64,000 nucleotides of DNA from Cymodocea nodosa (lineage: Eukaryota; Streptophyta; Magnoliopsida; Alismatales; Cymodoceaceae): NCBI GenBank assembly GCA_036874045.1, contig JAZBRI010000003.1, positions 5,158,501 to 5,222,500 on the forward strand, in the 5' to 3' direction. This document shows, in pieces, positions 1 to 22,499 of the stretch. The notes under the pieces were generated by a model. The model saw only the letters and a list, made by a program, of their open reading frames with translations. It had not been told where the DNA came from and made no database searches. The first letter of the stretch is position 1; each line of letters starts with the position of its first letter. A program made the translations under genes and the position numbers.

Positions 1-864
1 AGTGTGTATGATGCGCCTCAAGGAGTCTTGGACAAATGTAAAAAAGTCTCTGCATCTTTTTTGTGGGGCAATAATGATAGAAGTACAAATTGGGTGAGAT
101 GGTCCAAAATCACTAAGCCTAGAGAGGTGGGTGGCCTTGGAATTAGAGATTTAAATGATATCATGCTGGCCTTGCAAGTGAAGATGGTGTGGAGACACAT
201 TTCCAACAGCAGTCCCTGATCTAGAGTGTTGATTCAACTTTCCTCCAAGAACCTGCTTGTTGGAGAAACTGCTTTCAGGTCCAAACAGATGCAACAAGCT
301 TGGGAGAAAGTTTCCAAACTTGCCAAATGGTGTGGCAGACTCAGGAGAATCAACTTCTGGAATTCCTGGTGGCTCAGCTGTGGCAGAATTGCAGACCATG
401 TGGACATTCCTGCTAGCTTTGAAGCTCTGGCTGTGGAAGAGGTAGATCATAACAGAAAGATCTTGGAGGAACTTAGAAGCAAAATACCTCAAGGGCTGGG
501 TCTGATTTCATTTTCTGAAGACAAATTTCTTTGGGTCTACTTCAATGGCAATTCTTTAGATATCAGGTCGGCTAGGGACCTCATTCAGGCCAAGATGCAA
601 AAGGATCCTATTTATTCTGGGATTTGGTCTGATTTCATTCCCGCAAAAGTTTCTTTCTTTTCATGGAGATTGATTTCTAATGCGCTTCCCATGGATATCC
701 TTTAGAAAAGGGGACTCTCCCTGGCATCATGCTGTAAGGTCCAGAAACATACAGAAACTATTGATCATTTCTGGTTTGGGTGGGGGGGGGAGTGGGCTAT
801 TTATTCAGTGCAGAAAATGGTGCAATGAGTTATTCTATTTTAAACTCAAGAACCAAGAAGTATA
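1..864 (+). mobile_element. LINE ORF2 3' part, upstream piece (RT C-terminus and zf-RVT), degraded
   Basis: Non-LTR retrotransposon polyprotein fragment. The frame from base 4 reads a plant LINE reverse-transcriptase tail (SFLWGNNDRSTNW, then KPREVGGLGIRDL), followed by a zinc-binding RVT region (KVSFFSWRLISNALPMDIL) at 640-702. A stop follows at 703-705, but the same frame continues with family-like sequence (KRGLSLASCC...ETIDHFW). A run of G at about 781-790 shifts the frame. Another stop lies near 219. The element begins before base 1 and is cut at 865-869 by a copia insertion; its RNase H part resumes at 4549. It looks dead. It probably lies inside a long intron of the SAC gene whose 3' exons start at 7427. 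Confidence 0.85.
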
Positions 865-869
865 GAAAA
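865..869. repeat. Target-site duplication GAAAA (left)
   Basis: GAAAA lies directly before the left LTR and is repeated directly after the right LTR at 4544-4548, as expected for a copia insertion. Confidence 0.85.
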
Positions 870-995
870 AGATAGATGATACTTAGGGAAAAAAGGGTCT
901 ATCACTCAAGAAGTGAGTACAATGAAGTATAAATAGAGTACAAGCAAATAGATATCCATTTTGACTAAAAGAATCTTACTACTATAGTCTTAACA
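870..995 (-). repeat. LTR (3' LTR in element orientation), 126 bp
   Basis: Nearly identical to 4418-4543. On the + strand it starts AGATAGATGATACTTAGG and ends GTCTTAACA. The purine-rich tract of the element, minus-strand AAAGGAGTG, adjoins its inner edge at 996-1004. Confidence 0.9.
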
Positions 996-1699
996 CACTC
1001 CTTTAAGTTAGCAGCATATATATTAAATGTGCCCAACTTGTTACATAAATTCTTGAAAATACCAACACCTTGGTCTTTGTTGAAAACATTTGCAACTTGG
1101 TTTTCTGAGCAAGTGAAAGGAGTGGGTATCACATATTTTAATACATTGTCTCAAGATCCCACGTGCCTCGAGAAAGAAGAGCACTCATCTCTTCATCCAT
1201 GGCTATTTTCCAGTGTGGTATCTGAAATGCCTAATGATGATTCTTGGGCAAAGATTTGGTAGAGATGGATAAAGAAAAGTTACAAGAGGTGAAACCAAGG
1301 TTAACATAGGAAATAAAATGAGATAAAAGGTGTTGGGTACAAAAATGAGTGATCTTCTATAAAGCAATAGATAGGGAATCTTGTAAATCATTAGGAGGGG
1401 GGGAGAACTCATTGGTGGAGACCAGAGGAGATATGGAGGAGAGCAGAGGTGGTGGAGGTAGTGGTTGCCGACAATATACCTATAGCTATGGCAAAGCCAT
1501 GGCATCTAGTACATGATTCTCTTCAAAAGTGGGGACATTAGGATCTTAATTATCATCAAGCACCATTGAACAAGGAAGGGGAATGAAATCTTGACCTACA
1601 AAGGGAGAGTCACTACAAGAATCAAAGTAAGATTGAGACTCAAGAAAGGTAACATCCATAGAAGTATAATACTTATGAGTGAATGAGTGATAAAGCCAA

Positions 1700-2067
1700 T
1701 ATCCCTTCTAAGTCTAAGAATATCTGACAAACACACACTTAATGGCTCTAGGAGATAATTTGACAAGATTAGGAGAGAGATCTTGCATAAAACCAATAGA
1801 CCCAAACACTAGAGGCATAATGAGGAAGAGATCAGTATTAGGGTAAAGGCGATGAAGGGGAATGCTTCCCCCCAAGTAGGTGGAAGACACCTTATTGATC
1901 AAATAGACTAGTGATGATTGTATTAGACTAAAAAGATTTAGGAACTTGCATATACACCATGAAAGTGCGAGCAACATCAAGAATATAACGATACTTGCAC
2001 TCGGCAACCTCATTCTATTGCAAAGTATGAAGACGTGGTCTGGTGTATGATACCAATGGAGGGACAA
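1700..2067 (-). pseudogene. Copia integrase C-terminal region, degraded
   Basis: The minus frame reads VYLINKVSSTYLGG, then LVFGSIGFMQDLSPN and KLSPRAIKCVFVRYS. These match the conserved copia post-catalytic integrase block (YLINRMPS..., VFGC..FV, KLSPRA.KCVFLGYS). The catalytic part upstream (2068-2350) is frameshifted. It belongs to the 870-4543 element and is not expected to be functional. Confidence 0.8.
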
Positions 2068-2410
2068 ATATTTTGAAATCTAGATTGTATAAACTCAAGA
2101 GCATTGTTGGTGTGAAAAATTTTTGGGCAAATAGAAATTTAATTCTTAATTTTGACAATAAAGTCTTAAAGTACATCAATCACATTTTGATGATCTTTCA
2201 AAAGATAAGTTCAAGACACACAAGAGAAATCATTGACAAGCACAATGTAATACCAATGACCATTAATAAATGTGACACGACTAGAATCCTAAATGTCACA
2301 ATGGACAAGATCAAATATATTTGCTGAAGACGTAAGATGCAGCATTTGAAGGTAGTATGATGATACTTCCCAAGCTAACAAGACTCATACTCAAATGATG
2401 AAACAAAAAT

Positions 2411-2901
2411 CTATGGTAAGGCTTGATGAAGTTTAGTCCATAATGGGTGCCTCAAGTGATAATACCACAAAATTGAAGAGTCAGTATTAGACATGCATGT
2501 GATCAAACCACAAGGAACATCATTGCGGACCAGCAAGTACACTTCAAACCAATCATCTGTTTTATCTATAAGTCTTAAAAGGTACAATGAAAGGGATAGA
2601 AGGTCACGAAACATTGTAGTTGAGTGGTTATAGTATCAATAGATAAAAAATTAAAAGAAAAATCAGATACATATAGGACGTTGTGTAGTCTCATCTAAGA
2701 GAAGACTTGAACCTCCCCCTTACCAAAAACGAGATATGAACAATTGTAAGCAATAGTAATAGTGGACTTATTAGTGAGAGAGGACAGATGGTTAAACAAG
2801 GAGGAAATACCTAAGATGTGGGAGGAAACTCTTAAATCAATGATCACTAGAGGTAAGGAGAGTAGTATTAATACTAGTACTTGGATGAGTAGAAGGATCA
2901 T
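2411..2901 (-). pseudogene. Copia protease and GAG-pre-integrase remnants
   Basis: The frame at 2901-2695 contains SSHILGISSLFNHLSSL and NKSTITIA, the region after the aspartic protease active site; the same words occur in the 40.7-45.8 kb element. The frame at 2614-2411 has YLLVRNDVPCGLI and ILWYYHLRHPLWTKL, the GAG-pre-integrase HxxxxHP motif. Separate frames and stops show decay. Confidence 0.8.
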
Positions 2902-3860
2902 TAGTACTCATGACAGTGGTTTGTGTCTCCTATTCTTGCAGAAGATGTTCATAATCTACCTGCAATATGGTAATGGTAGGTCTAGAAGAGGTAACATTAC
3001 CTACGCGATGAGTCTTCTAACTAACATTGGCAAAAAGAGGCTTTACATGTGAGAATTTATCCCAACACTTTTTAAAATGATGCATCATCTTGTCATACCA
3101 CTAGTATTTAGGATGTTGCCACATCTCTTGCTACTGTGTCTACGAGCTCACCTATCAAAAGCAACTAAGGTGGACTAATCATTACATAGAGAATTGTGAA
3201 TGATTGAATATTAAGTTGAAATCCTTATAACCCTGGCAAAGGTCTCATCCAACCCTAGTATGGGTTCAACACCTAAGACTTGTCATCAAATCTGAGAAGC
3301 CACATCTAGATTCAGGCTAGCAAGATAAACAACAATGACTAGCTTTGCTCGATAGCACTGAAAAGTGGTGATGTCAATTGTGGGTAGTTGATAGATGTTT
3401 AACTCATCTATTAACCTTCTGAGAGTTCAATAATGTTCTTGGCAAGTCTAATATCCTTGGTGAAGCCGAAATAACTATTCATACACTTGAAAAGACCTAG
3501 AGATATTTTTCTCGTACCCATAAACCTTGCGCAAAGCATCTTAAATTTTTTTTGGTAGGTTGAATCATAGATACCCCACAAGCAATGGTGGGTTCATGCA
3601 AGCTAACATCTAAGAAATAATTGTAGCATCATCTACAATCTAGTTTTTGTAGGTGGAATCATTTGCATTCAATGGCGGAAGAGATAGATGACGCTCTTGA
3701 CCATGAGCACATTGGTTTCAAAATTTTAAGCCTAAAGTATGTAATTAGGACTATACAACTTCTCAGAAACTCTTGTAAAGTTTCTAATAAGTAGATCACC
3801 CTAAACTCCTGTGCTTTCATGTGAAACCCTAGAAGAAGACGTGTTGAAGTTGGAAGCCAT
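2902..3860 (-). pseudogene. Copia gag remnant
   Basis: An ATG at 3860 (minus) opens MASNFNTSSSRVSHEST and, after a stop, GDLLIRNFTRVSEKLYS. This is collinear with the gag start of the 40.7-45.8 kb element (MVSSRSS...NLLIRNFLGVSEKL). Downstream the frame is repeatedly broken. The untranslated leader between gag and the primer-binding site is about 557 bp. Confidence 0.7.
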
Positions 3861-4405
3861 GAAGATGGGAAGAAACACTTTCTTATTCTATGTTCTGGTT
3901 TTTTATTTTTTACTTGATCTAAGTACTGTGTAAGAGACGATTCCCATGAAAAAGGGCTTGGTTGAAACAAGCTGTTTTAATAGCAATTAACTGGACTACT
4001 TGAACTAAGGGCTGGCTGAAATGGGATTGCTCCAATAGCGACGATCAAGTTGGACTTAGTGTCATCTTCGATGTCTATTGGCTCAAGAAATGGAAATACC
4101 AAAAGACCAACTGATCAACGATCTAAGGAGCAATTGCAATGACGAGTGACTATGAGTGACCAGATTGCCCAAAATACTAGACAGACTGTTTAGAGAGAGG
4201 AGTCAGGTTGGACTTCCTAATGAGGAAGAAGACTATGTCGTATGTGATTTGCTAGGTCAACATTGATGGCACATGATGCTGACCTATAAGGAAGGAGCGA
4301 GCATTAGGAATGTCAAGCAAGGTGGTAGGCAGTTGTTGAAAAAAAGAAGGGTAAAAAAAGAAAAAGGAGGAAGGTCGCCAGTGGATGAAAGGAGCGGGTA
4401 ACCTT

Positions 4406-4417
4406 GCTTTAATACCA
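4406..4417 (-). other. Primer-binding site (initiator tRNA-Met type)
   Basis: The minus strand reads TGGTATTAAAGC directly next to the LTR, close to the standard copia PBS TGGTATCAGAGC that is complementary to the 3' end of initiator tRNA-Met. It fixes the element orientation as minus. Confidence 0.8.
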
Positions 4418-4543
4418 AGATAGATGATACTTAGGGAAAAAAGGGTCTATCACTCAAGAAGTGAGTACAAAGAAGTATAAATAGAGTACAAGTAAATGGA
4501 TATCCATTTTGACTAAACGGATCTTATTATTATAGTCTTAACA
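4418..4543 (-). repeat. LTR (5' LTR in element orientation), 126 bp
   Basis: Partner of 870-995, same length with a handful of differences. It is followed by the right TSD GAAAA at 4544-4548. Confidence 0.9.
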
Positions 4544-4548
4544 GAAAA

Positions 4549-5388
4549 TATTTGTCTTTAAGTCCATCCAAGCCTAGGCCAAGACTCCTTTTGACAAGTT
4601 TAAAAAAAAACTCTCGGCTATGATACTTTGGTATTGTTGGAAAAGTTAGTGTAACATTAGATATAAGGACTTGCAGGAGACCTTCAAGGAGGTTCGTGGA
4701 AGAGTTTACTCAGAGTTACAACTCTTCTTGAGTTTGCATGGTTCTTCTCCTCATCCGGTCAGGGGAGGGCTGTGGCTGCACTGGTGCAATTCTGAGGCTG
4801 AGTTTCTTAAACTCAACATGGATGGGGCTGCTATGGGTGGTCATGTGGCTGGGGAAGGAGCTCTCAGGAATTGGAAAGGGGAGTTGGTTTTTGCTTTCAG
4901 CTATTATTACGGGCCTATTGACAGTATTTCAGTGGAATTAAATGGCCTTTACTAAGGCCTTCTTATGTGTGCGGCCAAAGGGTTTACTCTTGGATCAATT
5001 AAGATGGAGATTGACTCTTTGGTGCTTCATAAGGCTATTCAGGATGGTGTTTGTCCAACCACCACCAACAGATTCATCTGGTTGAATCTATTCCCTCTAC
5101 TCCATCAGATCTCAAACGTTAGTCATGTTTTCAGAGAATGCAACCACTTGACTGACCTTCTGGACAAACTTGGTCTACAACATAAACAACACCTTGAATA
5201 TGGAGATATTTCTCACATCCCTAGACATATTTGAACTCAACAACTTTTAGATGCCCATGGATTCTCCAATTTCAGGAGGTCCTAAGGCTGTTGAAGTTAA
5301 TTTTTTAATGTTCCATACTTTGTAATCACTTTTGTTGGGCCCCCATCCCATTAATAGATTGGAGATTTATTATAAATAAAAAATGTGG
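4549..5388 (+). mobile_element. LINE 3' part (RNase H domain and 3' end)
   Basis: Continuation of the LINE interrupted at 865. The frame from about 4671 reads LKLNMDGAAMGG (the DGA active-site region of the plant LINE RNase H), then GALRNWKGELVFAFS and ISVELNGLY, a stop, and in the same frame MEIDSLVLHKAIQDG and VSHVFRECNHLTDLLDKLG. These are the D-E-D type conserved blocks. The ORF ends at 5234. The 3' end has TTATTATAAATAAAAAA near 5366-5385, consistent with the A-rich LINE tail. At least one stop (4955) breaks the domain. Confidence 0.85.
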
Positions 5389-5720
5389 TGTCCAAATTCA
5401 ATGCTAAGACTAGGTAGTGATATATGGCTCAAACAAATTACAAAATGATGTGATGGAACCTGGTTTCATGTACAAGTTCAAATGCAAATGCAATGTGAAA
5501 ATCAAGTATGCAACTTTATTTCACATATCCTTACATTCCATGACTAAGTATATTAAGATTGACCATCACTATGTTAGAGATTTGGTGATGGAGACATTGA
5601 TGGCCATTGCCACACCTTGTACATTATTTTCTGAATTTGTTGTTGATATCTTCAACAATGGAGTAGAGACCGTTATTCATGAGTCATTGTCTAATACCTA
5701 AAGTGGCAATGAGGTGATTG
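5389..5720 (+). pseudogene. Copia RNase H tail fragment, copy A
   Basis: The frame ending at 5701 reads MTKYIKIDHHYVRDLVMET and FVVDIFNNGVETVIHESL. This corresponds to the copia RNase H C-terminus (RTKHIEVDxHFIRD..., ADIFTKGL...). No other part of the element is present here. The upstream 120 bp is repeated in diverged form at 5895-6040 (copy B). Confidence 0.7.
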
Positions 5721-5879
5721 ACGGAGTAAGTCAATCTTATGGCCCAAGAGATGAGGATCTTGCACAGTTGGTTTGGTAGAGGGTCAGCAACTATCGAATA
5801 AGTGTGAACAAGTTTTTGCTGGCATGGTACTCTCCTAGGTTGGGAATTTGATTTAGTGTTTGAGCTGGTTAGGAAGAAA

Positions 5880-6043
5880 TAAAATGAGGCATCCAGATTT
5901 AGTGCTAAGCCTAGATAATGTTTAGTCAAAACATTTGCAAAATGATGTGAAATAACTTGGATTTCTTGTACAGTTTAAAGCAAATGCAATGTAACAATTA
6001 AGTAATCTTTATTGCACATGACTTTGCATTCTATGACTAAGCA
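5880..6043 (+). pseudogene. Copia RNase H tail fragment, copy B, left part
   Basis: The sequence from CAGATTTAGTGCTAAGCC to TTCTATGACTAAGCAT parallels 5396-5545 of copy A with many substitutions. It stops at the codon where copy A reads TATATTAAGATTGAC and resumes at 6842 after two nested insertions. Confidence 0.65.
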
Positions 6044-6310
6044 TTAGTTTGGTAAGGCTTTTGAAAACTTGAGCTTTTCAAGAAGTTGGACTTCTAATGA
6101 ATCATCATATGAGATTTTAGATGTTAATTGACTGGCTAAAATCTAATTTGGATCATGAGCTTCTTCGTGAGCTTTTAGTTTGTTGTAAAAGGCATGATAC
6201 CAAAAACTGAAGTGATTAACTAGGGTCTGTCCCCATGCAAAAACCCTAAGCATGATACCCTAGTAATCACTCCCAAAACTTGTCCAAAACCTTAGACAAA
6301 CCAAGCCTAC
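6044..6310. mobile_element. MITE-like insertion of about 267 bp
   Basis: This segment is absent from copy A at the equivalent position. Its ends are weakly inverted: left TAGTTTGGTAAGGCTTTTG, right (reverse complement) GTAGGCTTGGTTTGTCTAAG. No ORF. A short CAT is found at both junctions. The class (hAT or another TIR type) cannot be fixed from this one copy. Confidence 0.45.
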
Positions 6311-6326
6311 ATATGTTGAGATTAAC

Positions 6327-6841
6327 TTTTTTTTAATAAAAAGCCTCCGATCTATTCATGGGGTGGGGACCAAAACAAAACTTATCAAAGTACAACATGA
6401 GGGGGACTAAACCAAAATCTCACAAAATACCAAAAACAAAAAGAACAAACAGCAAGTAAATCTAATTAAATCCTCCTGCAGCATGGACTGCTCCATCCGT
6501 CAAGTAAGACTTGGCTTCTGAATCTTTAAAATTAACCTTTTGGCAAAGTTTTAGTCCTTCACTAGCTAAACTGTCCACAACACCGTTCACTTCCCTAAAA
6601 ACATGAGAAATTGACCCTACCAAAGTTAGCATGTGTATCAGGTCAAACCAGAAGTGCACAGGATGGAATATCGGACATTCCTGCCCCAAAACAGCCTTGT
6701 AGACAAGCAAGGAATCTACCACCACAAACCAATTGAAGCTGGATCTGGTTTTTGATGACAAAGTTTAAGACCCTCATAAAGTGCTCTCAATTCGCAAAAT
6801 AACTACTGCATTGATCATAAAAGTTCGTAGTGGCCATAATC
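6327..6841 (-). mobile_element. 5'-truncated LINE (RNase H part), antisense
   Basis: On the minus strand, CELRALYEGLKLC (6765-6800) and after a frameshift VVVDSLLVYKAVLGQ and SISHVFREVNGVVDSL match the LINE RNase H blocks seen at 4671-5234, so it is the same lineage. The 3' end is a T-run on the + strand at 6327-6334, which is the A tail. It is flanked by ATGTTGAGATTAAC (6313-6326) and ATGTTGAGATTGAC (6842-6855), a 14 bp target-site duplication of copia copy B. Confidence 0.8.
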
Positions 6842-7010
6842 ATGTTGAGATTGACTATCACTATGCTAGAAATTTAGTGATGAAGAGACTGATCGCTGCT
6901 ATTTGTACACTGGTTTCTAAAGATCCTATTAATGGATTAGGTACTATTGTTTTTGAGTCCTTATATAACAAGTTAGATATGTTTGATATTTATGCCTCAA
7001 CTTAATCAAG
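6842..7010 (+). pseudogene. Copia RNase H tail fragment, copy B, right part
   Basis: The frame ending at 7005 reads HVEIDYHYARNLVMKRLI, then TIVFESLYNKLDMFDIY plus AST and a stop. This is the usual C-terminus of copia polyproteins (the 40.7-45.8 kb element ends LCNKLGTFDIYALT). It continues the frame interrupted at 6043. Confidence 0.75.
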
Positions 7011-7426
7011 GGTGTCAAAGTTATTATAGATTACATCTTGCTGTCCTAAAAATTGCCCATCTTGATAATAGAGGTTTAGTCTCACGTAAGATATTGTAAA
7101 TATAAGCCTATCTTGTAAATCTTATTTAAAGGGATTCATACTAGTGGACAGAATTCTCATTTTTCTCCTTACTATTTATCAAAATTAAATATAAAAAAGG
7201 AAGATTAAAAATTATATGATTGGAAATAATGAGAAAAGATTTTCAATCACATAATTCAACTATACAATATAGTGATTAGAGGGTACTTTTGTGGTTATCT
7301 TTTCCATTGTATATAGTAATCTTTTAATTTGTTTATATCTTATATTCATTACATAGGCATGATAATATAATTATAAAATATGTATTTAATTTTATTTTTA
7401 ATCTGTCATATTTCTGGCATTGATAG
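7011..7426. other. AT-rich intron end before SAC exon, possible LTR trace
   Basis: No coding signal. Bases 7060-7180 (ataagcctatcttgtaaatc and following) look like the promoter part of a short copia LTR that would follow the RNase H tail, but I find no partner copy. The last 60 bases are pyrimidine-rich and end with the splice acceptor AG at 7425-7426. Confidence 0.35.
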
Positions 7427-20232
<12,806 letters not shown>

Positions 20233-21800
20233 ATGGAGAGATAAATACATACAGAAGCTGCTAACTACTATATGTATATCATTGTGGTGATGCCAGCTTT
20301 TACTTTCATTTATTATTATTTTTGATGGCAGCACTAGATTGTAAAGACAGACTGCATGATAATTTACTTATAAATATCAATTCGTTACAGGATATTTTTT
20401 AAAATTCAACTGTTTTGTTTGTCATATATATAGAACTTGTGCAATTGAAAGGCTTCTGTATTCTATGAAAAAATTGTTTGTTGTGCTTCCTTTGATTTGC
20501 CAGGTAATAGAAATCCTAAATTTAGCTTTGTTTTTAGATGAATAAAATGGTTATTTTTATCAGTCACCTTACGTATACCCAACACAACGACTGCTGTGCA
20601 CATGCTCCATATTTTTCATTGTTATATTATTTTCCTATCACTTAAATTATTTCTTACAATGAATCTCAAAGCAGATAGAAGTTTCGAAAATCTAATGCCT
20701 TAAAAAAACAGGTATCGAAACATTAAGAAAAAAAAACGAGTTTTCAATTTCTTTGGAAATTTTCTCTCGATATCTTTGATTTTTTTAACAATCCACTAAA
20801 TGCTTTTGGTATTCTCATGTTTCTCTCAATATCCTTATTTTCCCTGTTGTTAACTGTTAGATCGAGATATGATACAATATGTTACAACGGTTGGTAAAAT
20901 GATGAAAGGAACATTTGGTTTGGTGCCTTTTAGCACCTTCAAGGTTGAAATGATCGCACGAAAAGAATGATTTTTTTAGGGAGAATATCATGTATACCAT
21001 CTAAGATACATGAAATTTCAAAACACCATCAAAACTTTTTTCATTATTACTTTTTAGTTTTATATATGCCATTAAGGGTTTGAGTTAAAACTAATAATTT
21101 TTTCTTAACTTGTTAGTTTTACATATTAGATGATGTAATTACTCTTTTATCTTATATTCTCTTGCAACTATAAGGACAATTTTTCTCCCTTTCTTTTTCT
21201 TTTCTTATTTTTAAATATTGTTAGTTTCTTTTAAAATGTTTTTTCATATTTCTTTGGGTTCATCTTGTACGTCTTCACCTTCATTCACTTTTCTTTCCAA
21301 AGATTGAACTTTTTCTCTTAGTTTGTAATTGATCGTTTTGGGTTGGAAGTTTAACATCTTTGAAAACATGGGAAAAGAAAATCTAAAATAGAAAAAATGG
21401 AGTAATGTCTTTCTACTCTTCTTTGTTCTCATTTTGAAAACACACTAGAGGATGGTGGTTGTTGATTTAGGATTTATGAAAGTAAAGGTAAAGATTGAAA
21501 ATTAGGTACATGTCCACAAAAGTGGCCATGTCATATTTCACTTGTGCAACCAATTTGTATTTTCCTCATCAATTTTGGGAAAATTACATGAAAATGTGCT
21601 TTGTTAATAAATTGTAAAATTTTCTTCCAAATTCATCTAAATTGTTTTTAATAATTCATAGAAATTCGGAATAAACTCCAAAATAGAATTTTATTTATTA
21701 AAATTCCTTAAAATAAAATTTGTCCATGAAAATCTTCAAAAATCTAATAACTTTCAGGAAATTATTTTATGAATTTTTACGTCAATTCATGGAAATCTTT
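20233..21800 (+). other. SAC 3' UTR and downstream AT-rich DNA
   Basis: The 3' UTR probably covers the first 200-350 bases after the stop; no single poly(A) signal can be chosen. Beyond that I see no coding signal apart from short chance frames. Confidence 0.4.
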
Positions 21801-21821
21801 AGGATTTCACAATCTTGTTCA

Positions 21822-22190
21822 TCAAAGCTTCCAAATCAAGTTGAGTCCTTGTGTATCCATATTGATTGGAGATGCTGAGGTCAATTGAAACAGACATTCA
21901 TTATGTCCCTCGATCCTTGATTCATTGATCAAATATCTAGATACTGTAAAGAATTCGCTTATATCACATTGAAGAGACCTTATTACATCGTACATGGTGT
22001 GAACTTGCAAATTTAAATATAAATTTATAAGGATCAAATTGTCATTCACCACTCAAAACAAATGTAGTACCCTGGCATCCTTTTTAACAAAATTTTCAAC
22101 CCACTCATTATTGCCAAACATGTTTGGAAGTCCACCAATGGTTAATGTATTTATTGTTTCCATAGCATAATCTTCATTCTCATTATTCAT
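21822..22190 (-). pseudogene. Possible copia gag fragment
   Basis: Minus frames read MNNENEDYAMETINTLT..., KKDARVLHLF, and LYLNLQVHTMYDVIRSL. Spacing and words resemble plant copia gag (DARVL..., TAKAMWDYL). The match is weak and the frame is interrupted near 22050. It could be another kind of sequence. Confidence 0.3.
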
Positions 22191-22499
22191 TGCCGTTCTT
22201 AATTAATCAACGGTGCCATTTCTATTTTCTTCTTCCATACATCATCCTTTGGAATGCCAGTTGACTTGCCTAATCATTAATAGGACCAGATCTGAATCTA
22301 GATGTGAAATCACTAAAAAAATTATAATCATTTCTTTAATGTTTTCAATTCCTAGGATACCTCTGGGCTCTGGTTTCCAATTAGATTGGGAGATGTTAAT
22401 TCCAAATAAAAACTCCAACCTATGGTTCCCTCTTTCGTCAGAAGAAATTAAGTTGGGTATTTTCTAAACCTATGGTTCCCTCTTTTCTTTTATTAATAA

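Larger units (their letters stand above)
870..4543 (-). mobile_element. Copia LTR retrotransposon, internally deleted, nested in the LINE
   Basis: A complete insertion bounded by two 126 bp LTRs and the 5 bp TSD GAAAA. Coding order on the minus strand is gag (from ATG at 3860), protease (about 2901-2695), GAG-pre-integrase (about 2560-2411), integrase C-terminal half (2067-1700) and a remnant of the RNase H tail (about 1150-1029). The reverse transcriptase and most of RNase H are missing: sequence equivalent to the RT start (about 1190-1240) abuts sequence equivalent to the RNase H end. Many stops and frameshifts make it non-autonomous. Gag and integrase resemble the 40.7-45.8 kb element (gag LLIRNF...VSEKL in both), so the two are related families. 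Confidence 0.9.

Noticed and set aside
3659-3970. 103-codon minus ORF (MFQPSPFSW...)
   Set aside because: It crosses the gag start of the deleted copia in the wrong frame; the true gag frame starts at 3860.
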